DNA of 64,000 nucleotides from Paraburkholderia youngii (GTDB taxonomy: Bacteria; Pseudomonadota; Gammaproteobacteria; Burkholderiales; Burkholderiaceae), in assembly GCF_013366925.1 (NCBI RefSeq), contig NZ_JAALDK010000002.1, positions 682,001 through 746,000 of the forward strand, given 5' to 3'. The notes under the pieces are model-generated. The model saw nothing but the letters and a program-made list of their open reading frames with translations. It searched no databases and was not told the DNA's origin. The position numbers were made by a program, and so were the translations under genes. The first letter of the stretch is position 1; each line of letters begins with the position of its first letter. This document shows positions 1-7,827 of this stretch, piece by piece.

Positions 1-82
1 TCTGGTGGAGCGTCTTGAAGTAGACGGGAAAGAGCCCCCAGATGACGAAGGCGGAAAAGGCGTAGACGATGCCGGGATTCAT
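1..82 (-). CDS. rarD: RarD-type EamA transporter, N-terminal fragment
   Basis: The gene runs off the left edge, so only its first 27 codons are visible. The reading begins MNPGIVYAFSAFVIWGLFPV, which matches the start of the RarD branch of the drug/metabolite transporter (EamA) superfamily, including the first membrane helix. These are inner-membrane permeases of roughly 300 residues with ten helices; the RarD substrate is poorly defined and the chloramphenicol link is historical. The call rests on this N-terminus alone. Confidence 0.75.
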   Translation of the reverse strand, partial: MNPGIVYAFSAFVIWGLFPVYFKTLHQ

Positions 83-348
83 GGTTGGTTGTAGTTGGCC
101 GGTGCGCGTGGTCGGTGCGAAGGCGCGTCGGCGGCAAAGGTTTTCGCGCAGATTTTACCCGTGCGGCGCAGCCTCCGCTAAGCGCATCGTCGTCAAAAAG
201 GGCCTGCTCTCGCCGTTCAGCGAGCTTCGCTTTTGCTGCCTACGATGTACATGTCGTCTTCGCAGAATGATGGAGCGACCTTGGCGGCGACAACGCGGTC
301 CAGCTCGCCCTACGCGACGACGACCAGGGCAATCGTTTGGAGATAGCC

Positions 349-567
349 ATGCATTTCGACTACCAGCAGTTCCACATCGACGCGTCACCTCTCGATGAAG
401 GCGGCCGCTATTACGCTCGCGCAAAGATCTACCGGCGCGCGTCGGCGAGTGGCGAGGCCGTCGAGGTAAAGTATTCGGGCGACCTCGGCGATTACCCCTC
501 CGACGTGGATGCGATGGAGGCGGCGCAGCGTTGGGCGATTCAGTGGTGCGACGCGAACTCCGCTTAG
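349..567 (+). CDS. small hypothetical protein, 72 aa
   Basis: A short acidic soluble protein beginning MHFDYQQFHIDASPLDEGG and ending in a helical stretch (DAMEAAQRWAIQWCDA). I chose the ATG at 349 rather than the in-frame codon at 337 because a GGAGA ribosome site lies 8 bases before it. No signal peptide or membrane segment is visible. Codon use is that of a real gene, with G/C-rich third positions. I do not recognise a characterised family and assign no function. Confidence 0.6.
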   Translation: MHFDYQQFHIDASPLDEGGRYYARAKIYRRASASGEAVEVKYSGDLGDYPSDVDAMEAAQRWAIQWCDANSA

Positions 568-669
568 GCGTCACTGTCAGGCCCATGCTGTTCCCGGGTC
601 CCGCTGTTCCCCAGCGAAATAAGCGGCGCATAATGCAAACATCCCTTTGTCAGGACGATGGAGGTGAAT

Positions 670-978
670 GTGACAACCTTTGCTATCGACGCCGTTCGCA
701 TCAACCCGGCGAACGACAGGTTCACCCACGTGCGTTGGGCTCCCGTCGATCCGTCGACGCGTGAATGGCTGTCCCCCCCTGCGATCGTGGAGGTGGTCGA
801 AGTCGTCGCCGCGATCCGCCGGGGAGATGTCGTTTGGTCCCTTTTTACACTTGGCGGCACACGGTATCTCGGGCCAAAAATCGTATGTGTCTCTCACACC
901 GACGGACCCGCCGGGATCGACACGGATGTCCCGGGCGATCATGTCGAAAAATGCATCGACGATTTGCCGCACCTTTGA
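670..978 (+). CDS. small hypothetical protein, about 103 aa
   Basis: A small soluble protein, acidic near its C-terminus, beginning around VTTFAIDAVRINPANDRFTHV. The likely start is GTG 670, because GGAGGTGA at 660-667 is a near-perfect ribosome site; ATG 658 would place that motif inside the coding region. The protein looks like a mix of strands and helices with no catalytic motif I recognise. It ends about 60 bases before rhlE on the same strand but is probably an independent gene. Confidence 0.5.
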   Translation: MTTFAIDAVRINPANDRFTHVRWAPVDPSTREWLSPPAIVEVVEVVAAIRRGDVVWSLFTLGGTRYLGPKIVCVSHTDGPAGIDTDVPGDHVEKCIDDLPHL

Positions 979-1040
979 CGGCATACCTTTGAGGCCGTCG
1001 GGCAGCCGCTAGAATTGCGGTTTTAGCCCGGAATACGTCA

Positions 1041-2495
1041 ATGTCCTTTGCCTCGCTTGGCCTGATCGATCCCTTGCTGCTTAACGTGCAGGGCCTCAAT
1101 TACCAGACTCCTACGCCGGTGCAGGCCAAGGCGATTCCCGCCGTGCTCGGTGGCAAGGACGTGATGGCTGGGGCACAGACCGGCACGGGCAAAACCGCGG
1201 GCTTTGCGCTGCCGCTATTGCAACGGCTGGCGCAATGCGGCCCGGCGGTGTCCAGCAATCGCGCCCGGGTTCTGGTGCTGGTGCCCACGCGTGAACTGGC
1301 TGAACAGGTGCTGCAAAGCTTCATCGCTTACGGCAAAGGCCTCGACTTACGATTTCTGGCCGCCTACGGCGGTGTGAGCATCAACCCGCAGATGATGAAA
1401 TTGCGCAAAGGCGTGGATGTGCTCGTTGCCACGCCGGGCCGTCTGCTAGATCTCAATCGCCAGAACGCAGTGCAGTTCGATCAGGTACAAACGCTGGTGC
1501 TGGATGAAGCAGATCGCATGCTGGATCTGGGCTTTGCGCGCGAACTCAACGCCGTGTTTGCCGCCTTGCCCGCTCAGCGCCAGACCCTGCTGTTCTCGGC
1601 CACGTTTACCGATGATATCCGCGCGATGGCGGCGAACATTCTGCGCGCCCCGGTCAATATCAGCGTCAGCCCGCCCAATGCCACCGCCAGCAGGATCAAG
1701 CAGTGGGTGGTGCCGGTGGATAAAAAGAACAAGCCTGACCTCTTCTTGCACCTTGTGGCTGAGAACCGTTGGCAGCACGCGCTGGTGTTCGTCAAGACCC
1801 GCAATGGCGTCGATTACCTGGCGGCGATGCTGGATGAAGCGGGCTATGCGGTCGACACCATCCACGGCGACAAACCGCAGCCCGCGCGCCTGCGTGCGCT
1901 GGAGCGCTTCAAGGCAGGCGAAGTACAAATGCTGGTGGCCACCGATGTGGCCGCTCGCGGGCTGGACATCGACGACCTGCCGCTGGTGATCAACGTTGAT
2001 CTGCCGATCGTGGCGCAAGACTACGTGCACCGTATTGGCCGGACTGGCCGCGCGGGCGCCAGCGGCGTGGCGGTGTCTCTCGTGTGTGCCGACGAAGCGC
2101 CGCAACTGGCCGCGATTGAAGCGCTGATCCGGCAAACGCTGCCCCGTAAAGAAGAGCCGGGTTTCGAAGCCGAACACCGCGTGCCGCAAACCAGCGCGAC
2201 GGGCCAGATCATCAAGAAGCCCAAAAAGCCCAAAAAGCCCAAGCCGCCCAAGGTGCCGCAAGCCGCACCGGGCGCCATGCAGCCGCCCGGAAAAAAACCG
2301 CGCCGGCAAAGTGGCGAAAACCAACGCAAACCTGCGGCGCAGCGCGCTGCGGCCGTGGGCAAAGGCGCGCGCTCGTCCAGCGGTCATTCATCTAGCGTGC
2401 AAAAGCCACGCAGCCAACCCGCCAGCAAGCCCGCTGCGGGTTCACGCAAGCCGGCTGGCAAGCCCGCTAGTGGCCGGGGCAAACGCCAACCCTGA
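1041..2495 (+). CDS. rhlE: DEAD-box ATP-dependent RNA helicase RhlE
   Basis: A 484-residue DEAD-box RNA helicase that unwinds RNA duplexes during ribosome maturation and RNA decay in the cytoplasm. All core motifs are present: the Q motif around TPTPVQAKAIP, Walker A AQTGTGKT (residues 45-52), PTRELAEQ, the DEAD box at 155-158, SAT (FSATF) and the HRIGRTGRAG arginine-finger motif. From about residue 375 the tail is low-complexity, first with Lys-Pro repeats (KKPKKPKKPKPPK) and then Ser/Ala/Lys-rich, typical of RhlE RNA-binding extensions. The start ATG has a weak GGAA site. Family assignment is secure; the RhlE subtype is likely. Confidence 0.93.
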   Translation: MSFASLGLIDPLLLNVQGLNYQTPTPVQAKAIPAVLGGKDVMAGAQTGTGKTAGFALPLLQRLAQCGPAVSSNRARVLVLVPTRELAEQVLQSFIAYGKGLDLRFLAAYGGVSINPQMMKLRKGVDVLVATPGRLLDLNRQNAVQFDQVQTLVLDEADRMLDLGFARELNAVFAALPAQRQTLLFSATFTDDIRAMAANILRAPVNISVSPPNATASRIKQWVVPVDKKNKPDLFLHLVAENRWQHALVFVKTRNGVDYLAAMLDEAGYAVDTIHGDKPQPARLRALERFKAGEVQMLVATDVAARGLDIDDLPLVINVDLPIVAQDYVHRIGRTGRAGASGVAVSLVCADEAPQLAAIEALIRQTLPRKEEPGFEAEHRVPQTSATGQIIKKPKKPKKPKPPKVPQAAPGAMQPPGKKPRRQSGENQRKPAAQRAAAVGKGARSSSGHSSSVQKPRSQPASKPAAGSRKPAGKPASGRGKRQP

Positions 2496-2568
2496 TCCGT
2501 TGCCGGGGCGACTGCGCGCTAAACTGGGTGCGTGCTATCGAAAAGTTCGGTGGGTCGAGCGCAAGACG

Positions 2569-3366
2569 ATGAAATTCACCCGAATGATGATCGGCCTCGC
2601 CGTCACGTACCTGATCGTGTTAGCCGGAGTCGCCATCTTGCAGGATCGTTTGCTCTACTTCCCTCAGAAGGCCACGATCGAGGAGATCACCTCCGGCGGA
2701 CTGCGCGCCTGGCCGACACCTGAGGCGTACCGGGGCCTCGTGGCAGAGCCGGACGGTTCCGCGCGCGCCACGGTCATCGTCTTTCATGGCAATGCCGGGC
2801 ATGCCGGCCACCGCTCGTTCTATGCCGCAGCGCTCACCCGGCTCGGGCTGCGCGTGATTCTCGCCGAATATCCAGGCTACGGGCCGCGCACCGGTGCGTT
2901 AGGCGAAGCGAGTCTGGTCGACGATGCGCAACAAACCATCGCGCTCGCATATCGCCTCTATGGAGCGCCGCTCGTGCTGATCGGCGAATCGCTTGGGGCC
3001 GGCGTGGCGGCTGCGGCCGGCTCGCGCGAACGCGACAGGATCGCGGGCATGATGCTGATCACGCCATGGGATCGGCTCGAGCACGTCGCCGCTCATCACT
3101 TTCCGTGGCTGCCCGTGAGGTGGCTGCTGCGCGACCGATACGACAGCGCGACCCACCTGGCGTCGTTCGACCGCCCGATTCTCGTCATGGTTGCCGAACG
3201 CGACAGCATCGTCCCCGCGCGCTTCGGCGAGGCGCTTTACAACTCGCTGTCCGCACCGAGAAAACTGATGATGGTGAAGGCGGCTGACCATAACGACTGG
3301 ATTGGCCACGTCGACCAAACCTGGTGGCGGGAGGCGACGGACTTCCTGCTCACGCCTTCGCATTGA
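2569..3366 (+). CDS. membrane-anchored alpha/beta hydrolase (BEM46-like)
   Basis: A 265-residue alpha/beta hydrolase with one N-terminal membrane helix (about residues 8-25), suggesting the catalytic domain sits outside the inner membrane. Visible are the oxyanion segment FHGNAGH (73-79), the nucleophile elbow GESLGAG with Ser141, and a late acid/histidine region (VAERDSIVP and ADHNDW). The LLYFPQ segment after the helix is typical of the BEM46/ABHD12-13 group. The frame stays open far upstream inside rhlE, but MKFTRMM at 2569 is the sensible start because the membrane helix follows at once. The substrate is unknown. Confidence 0.85.
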   Translation: MKFTRMMIGLAVTYLIVLAGVAILQDRLLYFPQKATIEEITSGGLRAWPTPEAYRGLVAEPDGSARATVIVFHGNAGHAGHRSFYAAALTRLGLRVILAEYPGYGPRTGALGEASLVDDAQQTIALAYRLYGAPLVLIGESLGAGVAAAAGSRERDRIAGMMLITPWDRLEHVAAHHFPWLPVRWLLRDRYDSATHLASFDRPILVMVAERDSIVPARFGEALYNSLSAPRKLMMVKAADHNDWIGHVDQTWWREATDFLLTPSH

Positions 3367-3369
3367 AAT

Positions 3370-3711
3370 ATGAAGACGCCACCGGTCCCGTCCAGCTCGG
3401 CACGCATCTATGTTCTCGATGCGAAGAACCGGCCAGTCGAGGTGTTCGACCACGACGCGTGGTCGCGCTGGATGACGGAAAACGAACTGATCTTCCGCCG
3501 CACACTGCTGGACGACTACGGTGTGACGGTCACGACCCGCTTCCGTGGTGTGTCCAATCCGAAAACCGCGGAGGTTTTGCTGTTCGTCACGCGCGTCGCC
3601 GGAATGCAGACGCAAGACAACAGGAGCTACGGAGCACGTACGCTCAATGAGGCGCTGGAGCAGCATGAGCGCATCGTGCAGAAAATCCTCCGGAAAATGA
3701 CGGGGCGGTGA
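3370..3711 (+). CDS. hypothetical protein, 113 aa
   Basis: A soluble protein of 113 residues whose ATG is only 3 bases after the stop of the preceding hydrolase gene, so the two are probably translationally coupled. It has an Arg/Trp-rich centre (AWSRWMTENELIFRRTLLDDYG) split between polar helices, and a basic C-terminus. There is no signal peptide or membrane segment. I do not recognise the family. The coupling suggests a role linked to the hydrolase, but nothing in the residues shows what. Confidence 0.7.
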   Translation: MKTPPVPSSSARIYVLDAKNRPVEVFDHDAWSRWMTENELIFRRTLLDDYGVTVTTRFRGVSNPKTAEVLLFVTRVAGMQTQDNRSYGARTLNEALEQHERIVQKILRKMTGR

Positions 3712-3785
3712 ACATCAGAGCACCGTCAGACGAAGCGTGTGTCGAATAGCATCGGCGAAACGTTCGCGCTGATGCCGCCCGAGGC

Positions 3786-4532
3786 TCATATGAAGCTCAC
3801 GCCGCCATTGACGGGGATCGTCTGGCCGGTAACGAAGCCGTTGCCGACCACCATCAGCACGACCTGGGCGACCTCGTCGACTTCACCGAGGCGTCCAACG
3901 GGAAGCCGTTCCGCGACGTTCGCGGCCTTCAGCGGCGCGGCCATTTCCGTGTCGATCGGTCCCGGGGCCACGGCGTTCACGGTGATGCCTTCGCGGGCCA
4001 GCCGCGCCGCATAACCGCGTGTCAACCCTTCGAGGCCAGCTTTCGAGGCGTTGTAGTGCACACCCACCAGCCCAGCGCCGCGGGCAGCGGCCGACGACAG
4101 GTTGACGATGCGACCCCAGCGCTGTGCGCGCATTCCGGGCAGCACCGCCTGCGTGCACAGAAACGCCGATTTCAGATTGACCGCAAGTGTTCGATCGAAT
4201 TCGGCTTCCGTGAGCCTATCGATATCGACGATCGTTCCGGTGCCCGCGTTGTTGACGAGAACACCGACGACGCCAAGGCGGCTTTCCACCTCATCGATCA
4301 TTGCCTTGACGTCGGACGCGACCGATACGTCGGCTTGCACCGCGATTGCACGGCCTCCCGCACTTTCGATTTGCCCGACGATCTGAGCAGCCTCGTTCCC
4401 GCGTTGCCGATAGTTGACCGCCACCGCTGCGCCAGCCGATGCAAGCGAGAGGGAAACGGCGCGGCCGATTCCTCGCGATCCGCCGGTCACGAGGGCGACA
4501 CGATCATGCAAATCGGGCGAATGAGCAGGCAT
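3786..4532 (-). CDS. SDR family NAD(P)-dependent oxidoreductase
   Basis: A classical short-chain dehydrogenase/reductase of 248 residues. It shows the cofactor motif TGGSRGIG near residues 16-23, the structural NNAG, the catalytic Ser in NLSSAAARG, the YNASK catalytic Tyr-Lys pair and PGPIDTEM after strand 6. Asn-Tyr-Arg after the second strand (AVNYRQRG) suggests NADP(H) preference. The ATG is preceded by a perfect AGGAGG at 8-base spacing. It lies 88 bases downstream of the racemase-like gene on the same strand, so the two probably form an operon. It may be an alcohol or oxo-acid dehydrogenase of that pathway; it resembles FabG but is away from any fatty-acid genes. Confidence 0.9.
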   Translation of the reverse strand: MPAHSPDLHDRVALVTGGSRGIGRAVSLSLASAGAAVAVNYRQRGNEAAQIVGQIESAGGRAIAVQADVSVASDVKAMIDEVESRLGVVGVLVNNAGTGTIVDIDRLTEAEFDRTLAVNLKSAFLCTQAVLPGMRAQRWGRIVNLSSAAARGAGLVGVHYNASKAGLEGLTRGYAARLAREGITVNAVAPGPIDTEMAAPLKAANVAERLPVGRLGEVDEVAQVVLMVVGNGFVTGQTIPVNGGVSFI

Positions 4533-4620
4533 GGAAAATCCTCCTGTCCTGTGGAACTATCAAAAGGGGCTGTGCTCGCGCAACGCAGCGTGCCGCTGCG
4601 TCGCGGTTCAAGCTACAACG

Positions 4621-5397
4621 TCACAGCGCAAACAGCCGCCCAAGATGAGGCTCGGAGTCAGCTACGCCGGCGAGCCGCAATGCGTGCCACGCCATCGCGT
4701 AGTTGCTCGAGATCACCGGCTTGCCGATCGCGGCTTCCAGCTCCGGAATCAACCCGGCGATGCGCAAGCTCGTGCACGATACGAAAATCGCGTCCACGTC
4801 ACGATTGAGCGCAAGTCGCTCGACGCCAGTTCGCAACGACAGTGCATCGATCCGCGCCACTTCGTTATCGTTCGCATGCTCGAACGACGCCATGCGCGAA
4901 ATGCGGTGACCACGCGACTCGATATAGTCGCGCATGTATTCGTTGATCGAACGCACATAGGGCGTGAGCAAGGCCGTACGCTGGACGCCTAGCGCACGAA
5001 GCGCCGCCAGCGCCGCGGTGATCGGCGTGGTGCACGCGGCGTCCGCACGCGCTTCGCGAATCCGCGCGAACACCTTGTCTTCCCCGATCACCATCGACGC
5101 GGACGTGCAGCCAAACGCCACCACGTCGATACGCTCGGCCGGACGGATCAGCGCGACCGCCGGTGCGATACGGTCCTCCATTTCCGCTAGCCGTTCAGGC
5201 GTGATGTCCGCCGAGTTATACACACGGCTTTCGTAGAACGCCACGCCCTCCTGCGTCATCAAGCCCCGCCACTCATGCTCAATCGTATGATCGGTCGCGA
5301 GCACCACGAGCCCAATCGCGGCGCGACGGCAGATGCCGTCGTCCAGCGTGAAATCGAGCCTCGTGTACACGTCGTCATGCTGTGCAATCGCACTCAT
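4621..5397 (-). CDS. Asp/Glu racemase superfamily protein (maleate isomerase / arylmalonate decarboxylase-like)
   Basis: A 258-residue member of the cofactor-independent Asp/Glu racemase superfamily. The two half-domains each carry a catalytic-type cysteine: Cys97 in AFGCTSAS and Cys208 in VSCTSLR. A two-cysteine arrangement fits racemases and maleate cis-trans isomerases better than arylmalonate decarboxylase, which keeps one. The sequence around VVLATDHTIEHEWRGL resembles the maleate isomerase/EutA branch. It is transcribed divergently from the livK-type operon at 5.7 kb and shares a 300-bp intergenic region with it, suggesting joint regulation. The substrate cannot be read from the sequence. 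Confidence 0.8.
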   Translation of the reverse strand: MSAIAQHDDVYTRLDFTLDDGICRRAAIGLVVLATDHTIEHEWRGLMTQEGVAFYESRVYNSADITPERLAEMEDRIAPAVALIRPAERIDVVAFGCTSASMVIGEDKVFARIREARADAACTTPITAALAALRALGVQRTALLTPYVRSINEYMRDYIESRGHRISRMASFEHANDNEVARIDALSLRTGVERLALNRDVDAIFVSCTSLRIAGLIPELEAAIGKPVISSNYAMAWHALRLAGVADSEPHLGRLFAL

Positions 5398-5696
5398 TTC
5401 GGAGTCGTCCTGTCTTGTCGCGTTCGGCTGCCTCTTAAAGGTAGAGGATCGAAGGCGCCTTTGTGTAACGGTTTATACGCAAATACCCTATACCGTCTCA
5501 ACGCACCCCGGCTCCTATCATAAAAGCAGCGCTTTTTGTGTCCGCGCTCCGGTGCAAGCCAGCCGTCACGCTGTTGACCTGGTGGGTATGAATCACTGAA
5601 TCACTCGCAATCACCCCATTTCCGTCCGCTTTCCGATGTCACCGGTATGCCCGTGTGGCGGATCGTCCGATCCCTCTCACAAAAGGAGTCGCTAAC
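5398..5696. promoter_or_regulatory. divergent control region between racemase-like gene and livK-type operon
   Basis: This 299-bp gene-free stretch separates two divergent transcription units. It is more AT-rich than its flanks. It contains a small inverted repeat, AAAAGC-agc-GCTTTT (5522-5536), and a TTGACC about 120 bases before the livK-type start, with a TATGAAT-like segment downstream that could be a promoter. I looked for a guanidine (ykkC) riboswitch, because a DUF1989 gene follows, and did not see its conserved segments. Confidence 0.45.
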
Positions 5697-6899
5697 ATGT
5701 TTGCTCAGACGATTGGCTGGTCCGGTGCAGAGCGCGGCTCGCGGCGAACGACTGTCGCGGGCGTTGCGGCCGCCGTGGCCCTGCTTGCGGGCATGGTTCC
5801 CGGTTCGGCGCTGAGCCAGGGCGCCACCATCAAAATCGGCGTGCCGGTTCCGCTGTCGGGTAGCAGTGCCAATGCCGGCACGGATATCGTCAATGGCGCG
5901 AAGCTCGCCGCCGCCAAGATCAACGCGGCCGGCGGCGTGCTCGGCAAGCAGATCGAGCTGGTGCCCGAGGACGACGCCTGCGATGCGCAGACCGCAGTGC
6001 AGGCGGCGCAGAAACTCGTCGATGCGGGCGTTGTCGCGGTAGCGGGCGGCTATTGCTCCAGCGCGGCGCTGCCGGAATCGACCACCTTTCATCGCGCCGG
6101 GATTCCCTACGTGCTGGATGCGTCGACCAATCCGCAGTTGACCGAGATGGGGTACGACAACGTGTTCCGCACGATCGGCCGTGACGACCAGCAGGGTCCG
6201 TTCGCGGCAAGTTTCATGAAAGACGTGCTGCACGCGAAGCACGTGGCGGTGATCGACGACAACACGACCTATTCCAAAGGCCTCGCCCAGAACACCGTGC
6301 AAGCGCTGAAGAAGGACGGCGTCGATGTGGTGTACGCCAATTCGATCACGCCCGGTCAGATGGACTACTCACCGACGCTCACACGGGTCTCCTCGCTCAA
6401 GCCTGACGTGATCTACTACACGGGCTATTTCTCCGAAGCCGGCCTGATCGTCAAGGAGGCGCGGCAACTGGGTCTGAAAATGACCTTCATGGGCGGCGAC
6501 GCCACCAATGACCCGACCCTGATGAAGACGGCCGGTCCCGCCGCCGACGGCATGATCATCACGACCGCCCCGCTCGCGCAGTTCCTGAGCGGCGCGCACG
6601 CCTACGTCGATGACTATACGAAGGCTTACGGGCAAGGGCCGGGACCGTACTCGGTCTATGAATACGATGCGGTCGGGGTCACGGCGAAAGCCATCGCGGA
6701 CGCGAAGTCGGCACAGCCTGCCGCGATCACCGCTGCTCTGCACAAGATCCAGAACTACCCGGGCGCGACCGGAACGATTGACTTCAATCCGAAGGGAGAC
6801 CGCAGCAAAGCCGTGTACATCACCATCGTCGTGCACGACGACAAGTTCGAGCCCTACCAGAGGCAGGATGCGAGCGGACATTGGGTGGCGATGAAGTAG
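5697..6899 (+). CDS. branched-chain amino acid-type ABC transporter substrate-binding protein
   Basis: A 400-residue periplasmic binding protein of the LivJ/LivK (Peripla_BP_6) type. A signal peptide spans about residues 1-40, with a twin Arg (RGSRRTT), a hydrophobic core and an AxA-like end (SALSQG). The mature start IKIGVPVPLSGSSANAG is the family signature. The ATG at 5697 follows an AAAAGGAG ribosome site; the frame opens upstream at 5655 but without such a site. It is the first gene of a HAAT importer operon continuing with LivH, a LivM-LivG fusion and LivF. The ligand is probably an amino acid or related acid, not necessarily branched-chain. Confidence 0.92.
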   Translation: MFAQTIGWSGAERGSRRTTVAGVAAAVALLAGMVPGSALSQGATIKIGVPVPLSGSSANAGTDIVNGAKLAAAKINAAGGVLGKQIELVPEDDACDAQTAVQAAQKLVDAGVVAVAGGYCSSAALPESTTFHRAGIPYVLDASTNPQLTEMGYDNVFRTIGRDDQQGPFAASFMKDVLHAKHVAVIDDNTTYSKGLAQNTVQALKKDGVDVVYANSITPGQMDYSPTLTRVSSLKPDVIYYTGYFSEAGLIVKEARQLGLKMTFMGGDATNDPTLMKTAGPAADGMIITTAPLAQFLSGAHAYVDDYTKAYGQGPGPYSVYEYDAVGVTAKAIADAKSAQPAAITAALHKIQNYPGATGTIDFNPKGDRSKAVYITIVVHDDKFEPYQRQDASGHWVAMK

Positions 6900-6924
6900 G
6901 CGCGCTTGCGCACCCCGCGCCGTC

Positions 6925-7824
6925 ATGAGCGACTTCTTCCAGTTCGTGATCGAAGGGCTGACGACCGGCTCGTTCTACGCGCTCGTCGCCCTCGGCTACA
7001 CGATGGTCTACGGAATCATCCGGCTGATCAACTTCGCTCATGGCGACCTGTTCATGGTCGGCGCGTTCATCGGCTGGACCGGCCTGATGGTGCTGGCGTC
7101 CGCGCATCTGCCGCTCGCCCTCGCACTGCTGATCGCTCTGGCGGCCGCCATGACGGTCACCGGCGCGCTCGGCCTGCTGATCGAGCGGCTCGCGTATCAG
7201 CCGTTGCTGCGCGCGCCGCGGCTGTCGATTCTGATCACCGCGCTGGGCGTCTCGCTGGCGCTGCAAAATGGGGTGCTGCTGATCTACGGTGCGGGCTTTC
7301 GCACCTATCCGCATGTGCTGAGCCAGGCGGGGTTCGAGCTCCACGGCGTGCAGATCACCTTCGCGCAGATCGGCATCATCGTCGCAAGCCTGGCCCTGAT
7401 GCTGGCGCTGTATTTCTTCGTTCATCACACGTTCCTCGGGACCGCGATGCGCGCGCTGGCCATCGATCAGGACGCCGCGCGTCTGATGGGCATCGACGTC
7501 GAACGCCTGATCCAGCTCACCTTTCTGCTGGGATCGGTGCTGGCCGCCGTGGCGGGCGTCATGGAAGGGCTTTACTACACGCAGATCAATTTCTTCATGG
7601 GCTTCGTGCTGGGCCTGCGCGCGTTCACCGCCGCCGTCCTCGGCGGCATCGGCAACATCCCGGGCGCGATGGCGGGCGGCATCCTGATCGGCCTGCTCGA
7701 AGCCTTCGGCGCGGGCTATGTCTCTTCGCAATGGACCGACGTGTTCGTCTTCGGCGTGCTGATCGCCGTGCTCGTGATCAAGCCGACCGGGCTGTTCGGT
7801 GAACGCGTCGTCGAGAGAATGTAG
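6925..7824 (+). CDS. livH: HAAT-type ABC permease LivH
   Basis: A 299-residue inner-membrane permease of the LivH family with eight to nine hydrophobic segments. The N-terminal GLTTGSFYALVALGYTMVYG is the family hallmark. The conserved cytoplasmic loop GTAMRALAIDQDAARLMGID (EAA-like, contacting the ATPase) lies near residues 172-195. The Leu-rich end with LVIKPTGLFGE is usual. The gene starts 25 bases after the binding-protein gene and ends 3 bases before the LivM-LivG fusion, so it sits mid-operon. Confidence 0.94.
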   Translation: MSDFFQFVIEGLTTGSFYALVALGYTMVYGIIRLINFAHGDLFMVGAFIGWTGLMVLASAHLPLALALLIALAAAMTVTGALGLLIERLAYQPLLRAPRLSILITALGVSLALQNGVLLIYGAGFRTYPHVLSQAGFELHGVQITFAQIGIIVASLALMLALYFFVHHTFLGTAMRALAIDQDAARLMGIDVERLIQLTFLLGSVLAAVAGVMEGLYYTQINFFMGFVLGLRAFTAAVLGGIGNIPGAMAGGILIGLLEAFGAGYVSSQWTDVFVFGVLIAVLVIKPTGLFGERVVERM

Positions 7825-7827
7825 TTC

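Noticed and set aside
5398..5696. Possible guanidine (ykkC) riboswitch, suggested by the DUF1989 gene
   Set aside because: The conserved segments of the known guanidine riboswitch classes were not visible in this leader.
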